Positions 9,695-18,780 are shown, numbered from the stretch's first letter. The stretch: DNA of 64,000 nucleotides from Marinobacterium nitratireducens (GCF_014645375.1 NZ_BMLT01000011.1:125632-189631); one strand, 5' to 3'. The notes: a model not told the origin generated them from the sequence alone. Made by a program: numbers and translations.

Positions 9695-11077
9695 CTACTC
9701 CTGAATCCCGCCTTCGGTGAGCCTGGCCGGGTCGAGCAGGCGGCTCAGTTCGTCGCGGCTCAGGTCGGTGTCCTCGGCGGCGATGTCGAGCACCGGCCGG
9801 CCTTCGGCGTAGGCGCGTTTGGCGATAGCCGCGGCCTTCTGGTAACCGATGATCGGGTTCAGCGCCGTGACCAGGATCGGATTGCGCGCCAGGGCGTCGT
9901 TGAGCCGGTCCTCGTTGACCCGGAAGGTCTGGATTGCCTTGTCGGCCAGCTGTCGTGCGCAGGTGGCCAGCAGCGACTCGCTCTGCAGCAGGTTGTGGGC
10001 GATCATCGGCAGCATCACGTTCAGCTCGAAGTTGCCGTGCTGGCCGCCGGTGGTGATGGCGGCGTCGTTGCCGATGACCTGGGCGCCGGCCATCATCACC
10101 GCTTCCGGGATCACCGGGTTGACCTTGCCGGGCATGATCGACGAGCCGGGCTGCAGCGCCTGCAGCTCGATCTCGCCAAGGCCTGCCAGAGGACCGGAAT
10201 TCATCCAGCGCAGATCGTTGGCGATCTTCATCAGTGCGCAGGCGCAGGCCTTGAGCTGTCCGGACAGTTCCACCGCGGTATCCTGGCTGGCGAGGGCGGT
10301 GAACGGATTGGCGGCGGGCAGCAGCATCAGGCCGGTCAGCTCGCTTAGCTTCTGCGCCATGCGGGCGGAAAACTCCGGGTGGGCGTTGATGCCGGTGCCG
10401 ACCGCGGTGCCGCCCTGGGCAAGACGGTGCAGGCGGTCGCGACTGTCCTCGAGGCGGCGCATCGCCAGCTGGATCTGGCCAGACCAGCCTGACAGTGTCT
10501 GCGACATCCGTACCGGCATGGCGTCCATCAGGTGGGTGCGTCCGGTTTTCACCAGTCCGTCGAGGCTCTCTGCACGGCTGTCGATGGTGACCTGCAGGTG
10601 ATGCAGCGCCGGCAGCAGGGCATCGTCGAGCACCATGGCGGCACTGAGATGAAGCGCGCTGGGGATGACGTCGTTGGAGCTTTGCCCCATATTGACGTGA
10701 TCGTTGGGATTGACCGTCTGCCCGCACAGCGCCGAGGCGAGGCTGGCGATCACCTCGTTGGCGTTCATGTTGGAGCTGGTACCTGAGCCGGTCTGGAAAA
10801 CGTCGACCGGGAACTGGTCTGCGTGCTCGCCGGCGGCGATGCCGCGGGCGGCCTGGCTGATGGCGCCGGCGACATCCTGTGCCAGCAGCCCGAGCTCGGC
10901 GTTGCACTCGGCCGCGGCGGCCTTGATCAGCGCCAGGGCACGTATGAACGGCGCAGGCATGCGCAGCCCGCTGATGGGGAAGTTTTCGATGGCGCGCTGG
11001 GTTTGGGCACCGTAGAGGGCGTCGGCGGGTACACGCAGTTCGCCCATGCTGTCCTGTTCGATTCGATACTGGCTCAT
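9695..11077 (-). CDS. fumC: Class II fumarate hydratase
   Basis: Converts fumarate to malate in the TCA cycle; 460-residue iron-independent enzyme. The signature GSSIMPGKVNPVIPEA near residue 317 holds the catalytic serine loop, and TGSGTSSNMNANEV near 97 and SSNDVIPSALHL near 136 are the other active-site segments. The start at 11077 gives MSQYRIEQDSMGELRVPADA, the normal family N-terminus, with GGAGCC upstream; the longer open frame to 11266 is rejected. The NPVIPEA variant resembles Pseudomonas FumC1 rather than E. coli FumC (NPTQCEA). Aspartase is the main alternative, but GxVNP context and length favour fumarase. Confidence 0.92.
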   Translation of the reverse strand: MSQYRIEQDSMGELRVPADALYGAQTQRAIENFPISGLRMPAPFIRALALIKAAAAECNAELGLLAQDVAGAISQAARGIAAGEHADQFPVDVFQTGSGTSSNMNANEVIASLASALCGQTVNPNDHVNMGQSSNDVIPSALHLSAAMVLDDALLPALHHLQVTIDSRAESLDGLVKTGRTHLMDAMPVRMSQTLSGWSGQIQLAMRRLEDSRDRLHRLAQGGTAVGTGINAHPEFSARMAQKLSELTGLMLLPAANPFTALASQDTAVELSGQLKACACALMKIANDLRWMNSGPLAGLGEIELQALQPGSSIMPGKVNPVIPEAVMMAGAQVIGNDAAITTGGQHGNFELNVMLPMIAHNLLQSESLLATCARQLADKAIQTFRVNEDRLNDALARNPILVTALNPIIGYQKAAAIAKRAYAEGRPVLDIAAEDTDLSRDELSRLLDPARLTEGGIQE

Positions 11078-11305
11078 AACGCGAGGCTCCTCGCCGCCAA
11101 GGGTGAATGACACTGTCTCTTTAGATAATAGTGGACGGTACCGAGTTTTCAGTGCTCCCGGGATCCGGCACCCGCTCAGCAGGTCGTGACCGGGGTGCTG
11201 CGCCAGCGCCTGCAAAGCGATATCGGCGAGCAGTACACGGGCGCTTGGGGTTGTGCACTGCGTCATCTTCGGCTAAACGTTTGAAACAAAAAAAGGAGAA
11301 TCGGG

Positions 11306-11674
11306 ATGAAGCGGGAAATGCGCCTGCATCCGCGGGTTGGGGTGGATATGCCGGCGGAGCTTGAGCCCTATGGCAGTGACAGCCTGGACGTGAGGCTGGT
11401 CAATCTGAGCGTCGGCGGCGCGCTGATCGAGGGCAGCGAGCAGCTCGAAAGCCTTCTGAATGCGGTTCGGCACCCGGAGTCCGGCGTGCCGGTGGAAGTC
11501 AATCTTCACTTTGGCCTGGAAGAGGGGCCGGTGCACTGCCACTGTCGCCTGATCCATACCCGGCGGCTGGCCCAGAGCCGGTACCAGATGGGCATGAAAA
11601 TCCTCAGCCTGGCCAGCGACTGCCAGGATATGCTCAGCCGTTTCGTCGAATCCCGTCTGCAGGCGCACCACTGA
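11306..11674 (+). CDS. PilZ domain protein, 122 aa
   Basis: Single-domain PilZ protein, likely a cyclic-di-GMP receptor. The binding elements are visible: the N-terminal basic region KREMRLHPRVGVDMPAELE supplies the RxxxR-like Arg pair, and LVNLSVGGALIEG supplies the NxSxxG turn. The rest forms the beta-barrel, ending with MGMKILSLASDCQDMLSRF. A strong ribosome binding site (AAAGGAGAA) precedes the ATG. It is divergent from fumC and followed after 41 bases by an alpha/beta hydrolase. No output domain is fused, so it would act through a protein partner. Confidence 0.85.
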   Translation: MKREMRLHPRVGVDMPAELEPYGSDSLDVRLVNLSVGGALIEGSEQLESLLNAVRHPESGVPVEVNLHFGLEEGPVHCHCRLIHTRRLAQSRYQMGMKILSLASDCQDMLSRFVESRLQAHH

Positions 11675-11715
11675 GCAGGCGGAGCAACAGTCGCAGCCAA
11701 GGAGAACCATCGTCG

Positions 11716-12567
11716 ATGCGTAGCGAAACCCTGAGTGCCCTCAATTCGCAGGGCTTCCACCGGCTGCACTATGTCGAGTGGGGCAGCGCCGACAACGACC
11801 GGGTACTGGTGTGCGTACACGGGCTGGCGCGCAACAGTCGCGATTTCGACGACCTGGCGCGCGCACTGTCGCGCAACTACCGTGTCGTCTGTCCCGATGT
11901 GGTCGGTCGCGGCGACAGTGACTGGCTGCCGGACCCAGGCGGTTACCAGATCACTCAGTATCTCAACGATATGACGGTGCTGCTGGCGCGGCTGCAGGTC
12001 GACAAGGTGGACTGGATCGGCACCTCGATGGGAGGGCTGATCGGCATCTGTCTGGCGGCGTTGCCGAACACTCCCATCCGCTCTCTGGTACTGAACGACA
12101 TAGGCCCCTTCGTCGATCGCGCCGCATTGCAGCGCATTCAGGGGTATCTGGGCGAAAAGCGCTTTACCGATCTGGATCTGGCCGAGGCCTGGCTCAGACA
12201 GACCTATCCGGCGCTGCGCAACCTCAGCGACAAGCAGTGGCGCCGGCTGGCGCAGGCCGGCACCCGCGAGCAGCCTGATGGCAGCCTGACGCAGCACTAC
12301 GACCCGGGCATCGCCGAAGCGCTGCGGCAGAGCAGCGACGCCGATGTCGACCTCTGGAGTCTGTGGCAGCGGATTCGTTGTCCGCGCATGCTGATCTGGG
12401 GCGAAGCCTCGGATGTGCTTCAGGCCGAGACGGTCGAGCGCATGCGGCGGGAAACCCCGGACCTGGAGCTGCTGAGTCTGCCCGGCATCGAGCATGCGCC
12501 GTCGCTGATGGAGAGCGACCAGATCGACGCCATTCAGAACTGGCTGCGCAGCCAGGGTCATCTCTAG
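11716..12567 (+). CDS. Alpha/beta hydrolase
   Basis: Soluble serine hydrolase, 283 residues. The oxyanion motif CVHGLARNSRDFDDLA lies near residue 34, the nucleophile elbow is GTSMGGLIG (Ser near 104), and the terminal histidine lies in LPGIEHAPSLM near 262. The substrate is not predictable; related proteins are esterases, haloperoxidase-like enzymes or lactonases. The stop codon TAG is the last three bases of a CTAG at which a MITE-like element begins, so the current downstream spacing to the kinase gene is secondary. Removing the element leaves two bases between this stop and the next ATG. Confidence 0.85.
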   Translation: MRSETLSALNSQGFHRLHYVEWGSADNDRVLVCVHGLARNSRDFDDLARALSRNYRVVCPDVVGRGDSDWLPDPGGYQITQYLNDMTVLLARLQVDKVDWIGTSMGGLIGICLAALPNTPIRSLVLNDIGPFVDRAALQRIQGYLGEKRFTDLDLAEAWLRQTYPALRNLSDKQWRRLAQAGTREQPDGSLTQHYDPGIAEALRQSSDADVDLWSLWQRIRCPRMLIWGEASDVLQAETVERMRRETPDLELLSLPGIEHAPSLMESDQIDAIQNWLRSQGHL

Positions 12568-12834
12568 TGTACTGTTTCACCCTAATAGATACTTATAGAG
12601 CCCGCCAATTCGTGTCCAGCAAGGCGCCGTTCGCTGGGAATAGTGGGGCTCTTGCCAAGAACGGCAACGTAGTTGGGCGCGAATTGGCGAGCTCCCTGCG
12701 GGCGAGCCGCCAAGGGGCCGTCCGCGGTGTTGCATTTTCTCGACGTAGGCCCACTATGCCTTCAAAAATGCGCCTTGCGGCCAGCCCCTTGGCGACTCGC
12801 TATAAGTGCCTTTAAGGGTGAAACAGTACACTAG
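12564..12834. mobile_element. MITE-like element, family B, inserted between hydrolase and kinase genes
   Basis: 267-bp element bounded by CTAG at both ends (12564-12567 and 12831-12834). The inverted termini are GTGTACTGTTTCACCCTAAT on the left and, reversed, GTGTACTGTTTCACCCTTAA on the right, continuing with imperfect ACTTATAG matches. There is no coding capacity for a transposase. CTAG (or its central TA) looks like the duplicated target. The interior shares a hairpin module with family A (GGCGCC..TTCGCTGGGAAT up to CCAAGAACGGCAACG) despite unrelated ends. No second copy of these ends was found in the window. Confidence 0.75.
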
Positions 12835-12836
12835 CG

Positions 12837-13859
12837 ATGAGTCTGCTGACGCGCTGGCCAGAGAACCAGCTTTGCCTGGGCGACGACGAACGGCGTGATG
12901 CGGTCCGGGCTCTCGAACGGGCCTTTGCCTCCACCCTGGAAACGCTGCGCGTCGATATCGGCCTGGTGGAAATGTTCGAAGCGATCTACGTGCCGCTGGC
13001 CGCCTGGCTGGTCTGTCATCAGCGCCGCCTTGGCGCTCCGCTGGTGGTTGGGGTCAACGGTGCCCAGGGGGCCGGCAAGGCGACGCTGTTCAATTTGCTG
13101 GAGTTGACCCTGGGGGACGGCTTCGGACTGCGCGTGGCCGGCATTTCCATCGATGACCTGTACAAGACCCGGGCCGAGCGCGAACGCCTGGCGCGCGAGG
13201 TTCATCCGCTGCTGATCACCCGCGGGGTTCCCGGCACCCACGATATCGAGCTGGGGGCCCAGCTGCTGCGAGCGCTCAAGGGAGGCGAGGGTGACTGTCT
13301 GCGCATTCCGGTGTTCGACAAGTCCGTCGACGACCGCTGTCCGCCCTCCGTGTGGCAGGAGTGGAGCGGCGTTGCCGATCTGGTGGTGCTGGAGGGATGG
13401 TGCGTCGGCGCCCGTCCCCAGGCTGAGTCGGAACTGCGCGAGCCGGTCAATGCCCTGGAGCGGGACGAGGATCCTGACGGTGCCTGGCGGCGCTATGTCA
13501 ATGCTCAGCTGGCGGGGCCCTACCGGTCGCTGTTCGACCAGGTCGACGTCCAGATCATGCTGCAGGTGCCGAGCATGGACGCTGTTTACCAGTGGCGTAC
13601 GCTGCAGGAACTGAAGCTCGCGGAGCGCATGCAGCACCTCTACGACGCCGGTGAACCGACCGACCATCTGCGCATCATGGGACAAGGCGAAATTCACCGC
13701 TTCATTCAGCATTACGAGCGTCTGACCCGCGCCATGCTGGCGGATATGCCCCCGCGCGCCGACGTGATCCTGCGCCTCAACGACAACCACAAGATCGCCG
13801 ATATTCGCGTCAACCGGCCGATACCCGAGTGTGGAAAACAGATGATGCCAGACGTCTGA
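12837..13859 (+). CDS. Glycerate-kinase-like P-loop kinase (GLYK/Tda10 family)
   Basis: P-loop kinase of 340 residues resembling plant-type D-glycerate 3-kinases and their bacterial homologues. The nucleotide site is GVNGAQGAGKATLFNLL near residue 68, the Walker B-like region is VAGISIDDLYKTRAERERLA, and the family core includes TRGVPGTHDIELG, RIPVFDKSVDDR and VVLEGWCVGARP. In the P-loop the usual Ser/Thr directly after GK is alanine (GKAT). The start ATG now lies two bases after a MITE-like element and has no close Shine-Dalgarno; AAGGGTG sits about 16 bases upstream inside the element. The gene was probably once directly coupled to the hydrolase gene. Confidence 0.8.
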   Translation: MSLLTRWPENQLCLGDDERRDAVRALERAFASTLETLRVDIGLVEMFEAIYVPLAAWLVCHQRRLGAPLVVGVNGAQGAGKATLFNLLELTLGDGFGLRVAGISIDDLYKTRAERERLAREVHPLLITRGVPGTHDIELGAQLLRALKGGEGDCLRIPVFDKSVDDRCPPSVWQEWSGVADLVVLEGWCVGARPQAESELREPVNALERDEDPDGAWRRYVNAQLAGPYRSLFDQVDVQIMLQVPSMDAVYQWRTLQELKLAERMQHLYDAGEPTDHLRIMGQGEIHRFIQHYERLTRAMLADMPPRADVILRLNDNHKIADIRVNRPIPECGKQMMPDV

Positions 13860-13869
13860 CCGCTCAACA

Positions 13870-14556
13870 CTAAATCGGCAGCAGCACCGTCGATGCGGCC
13901 CCCTGAATCACCCGGTTGATGGTGCGATTCTGGGTATCGGCGATAATGCGCGCCATCATGTCCTGCAGCGAGATCAGCTTGCCGAAGGTGCGCGCGAAAC
14001 TGAGGTTCTGTGCCCCGGTTTCCCCGATGCCGTTGCTGTAGATAAAGGGCTCGCCGTTGTCGTTGAAACTGTGGTTCAGCTGCCAGGCGATGCGCTCGAG
14101 GTTGCGGGCGCTGTTGTAGAGCTTTTGCTGATCGATGTCGTCGAGAAGGTAGAACTCGTCCTGGCCGTTGTAGGAGGCGTGCAGCATGCCGGTGATGCCC
14201 ACCATCAGCGCGAAGACCCGGTCGCCTCCGAATGCCGGATCGAAGGCCAGCGGTACCGCGTGCACGCCATAGCGGTTGTCCAGCTCGGCGAAGCGGGTCT
14301 GACGCGGAAATTCGAACAACTGGTAAAGGCGCTGACCGACGGTGGTGCCGGGGGGCGCCTTGGCGAGTTCGCGCGGGTTGCGGCGGTAGAGCTTTAGTGT
14401 CAGCTCGCGGCACAGACGATTGGCCTCGGCAATGTGGGCGTCGGTGACCATGTCGATATCCGACTTGGCCAGGTTGCGCAGGGCGAACGGGCGCGCTTCC
14501 TGCTGCGGGGCGCAGCCGGCGAGCCATAACGTCAGCAGCAGCATCAGATACTTCAT
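13870..14556 (-). CDS. Lipoprotein encoded behind letAB
   Basis: Predicted lipoprotein, 228 residues, with signal MKYLMLLLTLWLAGC (lipobox LAGC). The mature part is mixed alpha/beta with conserved-looking blocks AKSDIDMVTDAHIAEANRLC, RQTRFAELDNRYGVHAVPLA, FALMVGITGMLHASYNGQDE and NGIGETGAQNLSFARTFGKL. I do not recognise a named domain and it does not resemble PqiC/DUF330. It follows letB after 33 bases on the same strand, so operon membership is likely, and an outer-membrane partner role in LetAB lipid transport is a reasonable inference only. It converges with the kinase gene, with ten bases between the stops. Confidence 0.72.
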   Translation of the reverse strand: MKYLMLLLTLWLAGCAPQQEARPFALRNLAKSDIDMVTDAHIAEANRLCRELTLKLYRRNPRELAKAPPGTTVGQRLYQLFEFPRQTRFAELDNRYGVHAVPLAFDPAFGGDRVFALMVGITGMLHASYNGQDEFYLLDDIDQQKLYNSARNLERIAWQLNHSFNDNGEPFIYSNGIGETGAQNLSFARTFGKLISLQDMMARIIADTQNRTINRVIQGAASTVLLPI

Positions 14557-14589
14557 GTCATGCTTCCCGCCCTGTACCGGGCGACTCCC

Positions 14590-17265
14590 TCAGGTTGCCG
14601 GTTCGTCCTCGCGTGCGGTTTGCGCTGCGGCCTCCGGCTCGCGTTCGTGCAGCTCGAAATGACTGCCGTTGGCGACCCGCCCGCCTTCCGGCGGCGACCG
14701 AAAGGCGATGCCGCCGCCGACCAGGGATTCCAGGGTGGCGCCGTCCAGTTTCAGGCCCTTGAACAGACTGAAGTCGGCCTGGAAACCGCTGATGTTCCAG
14801 AACTGGCTGCCGCTGCGCACCAGGTGTGCGTGCTCGGCGCGGATGTGCGCAAAGACTTCGACCGTCTGGCCGTCCCCGGAAAGCCGGAACCCCGTAACCT
14901 CACCGACCGGTACCTGGCGGTAGAAAACCCGGCTGCCCTTTTCCAGTGAACCCAGCTGGCGGCTGCTGAGCACCAGGTTCAGGCCATTGCCGTAATAGTC
15001 CTGGGGCGCGTCGCTGGCGGCGATGAAATAGCGGCTGGGCTCGGCGTTATCCGGACCGGGGCTGACCTCGACGTAGTTGCCGAAGATCAGGTTGGCCGGA
15101 TGCCTGATTTCGGACAGCCGGACCTCGGGGCGGGTAATCCAGAACCAGCTGCCCTTGCGGGCGAGAAAGTGGCCTTCGCGAAACAGCACCGCCCGGGCGT
15201 CGAGGGTGCCCTTGGCGTCGTACAGGCGCACGTCTTCGATGCGCCCGACCGTTACGCCGCGATAGCGAATCGGCGCGCCGGCCTCCAGTTCCTGGTCGGG
15301 CGGAAACAGAATGCGAATCTCCAGACCCTGTTCGATGCTGGTGGTGCGGTCGGCGTAGAGCGTAAAACGGTGCGAAACCGGCACCGTTTCGCCGCCGGCC
15401 GGTGTTTCGAAGGCCACGCCTCCGGCCACCAGCGACGACAGCGACCCGGTGTTCAGTTTCAGCCCCTGCTGCGGGTGGAACTGCAGCGAAACGCCGCTGG
15501 CATTCCAGAAACGGGATGTACTGGTCACCAGGTGGCGGTACGGCTTGTCGATCAGCAGTTCGATGTCGATGCCGTCGCCGTCTTCGGCCAGGCGGTAGTT
15601 GTTCACCGTGCCGACCGGCAGCTGCTTGTACAGTACCGGCGAGCCGACGCCGAGCGAGCCCAGGGTGTCGGCGTGCAGGCGCACCACTTTCTTGTCGGCG
15701 CGTTCGGCGTACAGCAGGCGACCCTGCTGCGAAGCGTCGCCGAAGTCGTCGTGCAGTTCGAAGCGCTGGTCCGGGGCGGCGGGTCTGGGATCGCGGATAT
15801 CCGGGGTGAAGAAGCTGATGCCGCCGGCCACCAGCGAACGCAGCGACTCGCTGTCGACTTCGACGCCTTCGAGGCTGGCGGCGAAGCGGATGCCGCTGCT
15901 GTTCCAGAAGCGGCTGTGGCTGGCCACCAGCCCGCGGTACTGTTCGTCGATCACCGCGTGGATCAGCACCCGTTCGCCCTTGTCGATCAGTTCGTACCCC
16001 GTGACCTGGCCGACCGGCAACTGGCGGTAGAGAATGGGCGAGCCGCGGGAAACCGAGCCGAGCCGTTCGGTTACCAGATCGATCGGTAGGCCGCTGTAAA
16101 CCGGCGGTCTGGCCGGGGCCATCTCCAGCGCCTCGAAACGGAACTGCTCCTGGCCCGTACCCGGCTCGAGTTCTATATGGCTGCCTTTGACCAGGGTGCG
16201 CCAGTCACCGAGACCGTCGAGGGTCAGCTCCGGCTTTTCGAGCCAGAAGCGGCTGCCGGCACGCAGCAGGTCGCGTGCCCGCGGGTCGATCAGCAGCTTG
16301 GCTCTCAACTCGCTGTAGTCGTCGCTGAGCCGGAGATCGCGCACCCGTCCGATGCGGATACCGCGGCTGATGACGTCGGTGCCCTCGGACAGGGCGGCGG
16401 TGCCGGGAAAGGTCAGTGCCACCTCGATGCCGTCTTCGGCGGCCTCGAAATCGGCGTAGAGCCGGAACTGGTCGCCGCTGACGGCGGGGGGGGATTCGAA
16501 GGGGGCGTTATAGAAATGAATGCCACCGGCGATGATCGAGGCGAGGGAGCCGAAACGCACGTCCACCTGCGGCAGGTCGGCCTTGACCTGAATGCCGCTG
16601 GCGTTCCAGAAACGGCTGTTCTTTTTCACCAGATGGGCATAGCGCGGCTCGATGTAGAGGTCGATGAGAATATCGCCACCGGTGTCCGACAGCCGGTAGT
16701 CGACGACTTCGCCGACGTCGATATGACGGAAGTAGATACGGGAGCCGCGGTTGATCGATTCGGCGCTGGCGGCGAACAGGGTGACGTAGAGCCCCTCGTC
16801 GTCCTTGTCCGGCGGCGGCGGTTCCCGCAGCGCGCGGAAATGTCGTGCCGGCGGGCCTTCGCCGGGACGGACGCCGATGTAGTAGCCGGACAGCAGGGTT
16901 TCCAGCCCGCGCACGCCGGACAGCGATACCTGCGGCTTTACCAGCCAGAATTCGGTGCTGGCGCTCAGCAGCTGCTCGGCTTCGGGGGCCACCTCGATGG
17001 TGGCGGTAACGGTGCGCAGGTCCTCGTTCAGACGCAGCGCGGTCAGCGTGCCGCCCGGAAGGCCCTTGTACAGCAGCTTGGTCTTGTTGACCTCCAGCCC
17101 CTCGGCCGAGTCGAACACCACCTCGACGGCGATGCCGGCCTCGCGATAGTTCTTGTACACCAGCCAGCCGGCGATCAGGGCGGCCAGCAACGGCAGTATC
17201 CAGACCGCCGACGGGCCCCGGTGCCTGCGGACCTGGGCGGGTTGGGCGTCGGCTACTTCGGTCAT
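14590..17265 (-). CDS. letB: LetB/YebT-like MCE protein, seven MCE domains
   Basis: Periplasm-spanning tube protein of the LetAB lipid transport system, 891 residues (E. coli LetB is 877). One N-terminal membrane anchor (AVWILPLLAALIAGWLVYKN, residues 20-40) is followed by seven MCE repeats. These are recognised by segments such as GIAVEVVFDSAEGLEVNKTK, SINRGSRIYFRHIDVGEV, GSVSRGSPILYRQLPVGQV, GSLGVGSPVLYKQLPVGTV and GSLEKGSRVFYRQVPVGEV. Seven repeats identify LetB rather than three-domain PqiB. The gene lies 34 bases downstream of letA. The C-terminus is acidic (EREPEAAAQTAREDEPAT). Confidence 0.9.
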   Translation of the reverse strand: MTEVADAQPAQVRRHRGPSAVWILPLLAALIAGWLVYKNYREAGIAVEVVFDSAEGLEVNKTKLLYKGLPGGTLTALRLNEDLRTVTATIEVAPEAEQLLSASTEFWLVKPQVSLSGVRGLETLLSGYYIGVRPGEGPPARHFRALREPPPPDKDDEGLYVTLFAASAESINRGSRIYFRHIDVGEVVDYRLSDTGGDILIDLYIEPRYAHLVKKNSRFWNASGIQVKADLPQVDVRFGSLASIIAGGIHFYNAPFESPPAVSGDQFRLYADFEAAEDGIEVALTFPGTAALSEGTDVISRGIRIGRVRDLRLSDDYSELRAKLLIDPRARDLLRAGSRFWLEKPELTLDGLGDWRTLVKGSHIELEPGTGQEQFRFEALEMAPARPPVYSGLPIDLVTERLGSVSRGSPILYRQLPVGQVTGYELIDKGERVLIHAVIDEQYRGLVASHSRFWNSSGIRFAASLEGVEVDSESLRSLVAGGISFFTPDIRDPRPAAPDQRFELHDDFGDASQQGRLLYAERADKKVVRLHADTLGSLGVGSPVLYKQLPVGTVNNYRLAEDGDGIDIELLIDKPYRHLVTSTSRFWNASGVSLQFHPQQGLKLNTGSLSSLVAGGVAFETPAGGETVPVSHRFTLYADRTTSIEQGLEIRILFPPDQELEAGAPIRYRGVTVGRIEDVRLYDAKGTLDARAVLFREGHFLARKGSWFWITRPEVRLSEIRHPANLIFGNYVEVSPGPDNAEPSRYFIAASDAPQDYYGNGLNLVLSSRQLGSLEKGSRVFYRQVPVGEVTGFRLSGDGQTVEVFAHIRAEHAHLVRSGSQFWNISGFQADFSLFKGLKLDGATLESLVGGGIAFRSPPEGGRVANGSHFELHEREPEAAAQTAREDEPAT

Positions 17266-17299
17266 GCTGGAACCTCGGGAATGTTCAGGGCTGAGCGGG

Positions 17300-18610
17300 T
17301 CATGCAGTGGTCTCCGGGCGGCGCAGGTGGCGATCCCAGATCAGCCGGGTGTCGAATTTCTGCGCCGCCAGCATGGTGCTGATGACGACGGCGGCGAACG
17401 CGGTGGCGCCATGGTTGCCGATGATATGCGTCAGATTGCCCAGCTGCACCAGTGCCACCAGGATGCCGACGACGAAGATATCCAGCATCGACCAGCGTCC
17501 GACCCATTCGACGAAGCGGTACATCAGCATCTTCTGGCGCAGATTGGTGGTCCAGCCCAGCTGCACGGTCAGCAGCAGGATCAGCATCCCCACCAGTTTG
17601 CCCACCGGAACGATGATACTGGCCACCAGCACCACCAACGCGATCCAGAACAGACCGTGGTGCGTCAGCTCGACGATACCGTCGATAATGGTGCTGGGCT
17701 CGCCCCGGCCCAGGGTGCGTACCGTCATGATCGGCAGCAGGTTGGCGGGAATCAGCAGGAAGGCTCCGGTCAGCAGCAGCGACCAGCTCCAGGTCAGGGA
17801 GTGGGGTGTGCGGGCGTGCAGTCTGCCGTGGCAGCGGGGGCAGTGCTGGCCTTCCATCTGCGGCGGGCACAGCAGCCTGCAGTCGTGGCAGCAGATCGGG
17901 TGCTTCTCGCCGCTGGCGTCCGGCAGCGGGTTCGGATAGCGCTCCCCGATCCGGCGCCAGAACAGGTCGCGGTCGAGCATGGTCGAGCTGAGCACCGTGA
18001 TCAGGATCAGCCCGACCAGACTGTAGATGCCCAGTCCCGGTTCGACGCTGGCCACGTCGACGAGCTTGACCACCGACACGACGATGCCCAGCAGATAGAC
18101 TTCGAGCATGCCCCATTCGTCCAGGTGCTGGTAGCTGCGCATGGCCATGGCGGTGCCGCGCCATAGCCTTCTGGCGCACAGCGAGGCGCTGACGTAGCCA
18201 AGCAACAGCAGCTTGGTCAGCGGCACGATAATGGCGAACAGCAGGATCAGCAGCGAGACCAGCCAGAGTCCGTCGGCGTAGAGCGACATGGCGCTGCTGA
18301 AAATGGTTTCGCTCTGGCGCAGCCCCAGCGCCTCCAGGCTCAGCAGGGGGTAGAGGTTGGCCGGCACGAACAGGATCAGCCCTGCAATGGCCAGTGCCAG
18401 GGTCCGCTCGATGCTGTTGCGACGCGCCGAAATCAGCGTCGAACCGCAGCGAGGGCAGTGCGCGAAGTATCCCTCCGGCACCGAAGGCCGGGCCAGCAAC
18501 AGGTCGCAGTCGTGGCAGGCAATCATCTTGTCCATATTCGTAGCGATTTCCGAATCAGCCGACAACGTCTCCATCCTTCGAGCACCGGGCGATGCTTTGC
18601 CCTGCCGCAT
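17300..18610 (-). CDS. letA: LetA/PqiA-family integral membrane protein
   Basis: Inner-membrane partner of LetB, 436 residues at most, with two PqiA domains of about four membrane segments each. Each domain is preceded by a zinc-ribbon-like pair: CHDCDLLL with CPRCGSTL near residues 32-55, and CHDCRLLCPP with CPRCHGRL near 240-265. The repeated core LFVPANLYPLLSLE and LLIPANLLPIMTVR is diagnostic. Three starts are possible (18610, 18574, 18535), and none has a well-placed ribosome binding site; the zinc ribbon begins just after the third. It is transcribed with letB and the downstream lipoprotein gene. Confidence 0.9.
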   Translation of the reverse strand: MRQGKASPGARRMETLSADSEIATNMDKMIACHDCDLLLARPSVPEGYFAHCPRCGSTLISARRNSIERTLALAIAGLILFVPANLYPLLSLEALGLRQSETIFSSAMSLYADGLWLVSLLILLFAIIVPLTKLLLLGYVSASLCARRLWRGTAMAMRSYQHLDEWGMLEVYLLGIVVSVVKLVDVASVEPGLGIYSLVGLILITVLSSTMLDRDLFWRRIGERYPNPLPDASGEKHPICCHDCRLLCPPQMEGQHCPRCHGRLHARTPHSLTWSWSLLLTGAFLLIPANLLPIMTVRTLGRGEPSTIIDGIVELTHHGLFWIALVVLVASIIVPVGKLVGMLILLLTVQLGWTTNLRQKMLMYRFVEWVGRWSMLDIFVVGILVALVQLGNLTHIIGNHGATAFAAVVISTMLAAQKFDTRLIWDRHLRRPETTA

Positions 18611-18712
18611 CGTCAGTCCGTCGTGTAGACTGAATACACCACTCGTCTTCCATCTCTCTTCGGACGAGATGTGGCATCCAGCAGCAACGATTCTTTCAGC
18701 GTCAGAGGCCGG

Positions 18713-18776
18713 GGGACCTATGAATAAGTCCCAATGGGCCCCGCAGAGGACAACTTGGACTTATTCATAGGTTCCC
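18713..18776. mobile_element. 64-bp deletion derivative of MITE family A
   Basis: Almost perfect palindrome made from the two ends of family A. The left arm is GGGACCTATGAATAAGTCC and the right arm, reversed, GGGAACCTATGAATAAGTCC. Its reversed interior (TCCTCTGCGGGGCCC) matches the region just inside the GGGAACC end of the full copies (TCTCTGCGGGcCC), so it looks like an internally deleted element. It ends four bases before the ATG of the fructosamine-kinase-like gene and can form a long hairpin there. Confidence 0.75.
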
Positions 18777-18780
18777 TAGT

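Noticed and set aside
9615-10907. A 5' extension of the dapC frame through fumC
   Set aside because: The dapC family N-terminus begins at 9614 and the extension is antiphase to the well-supported fumC.
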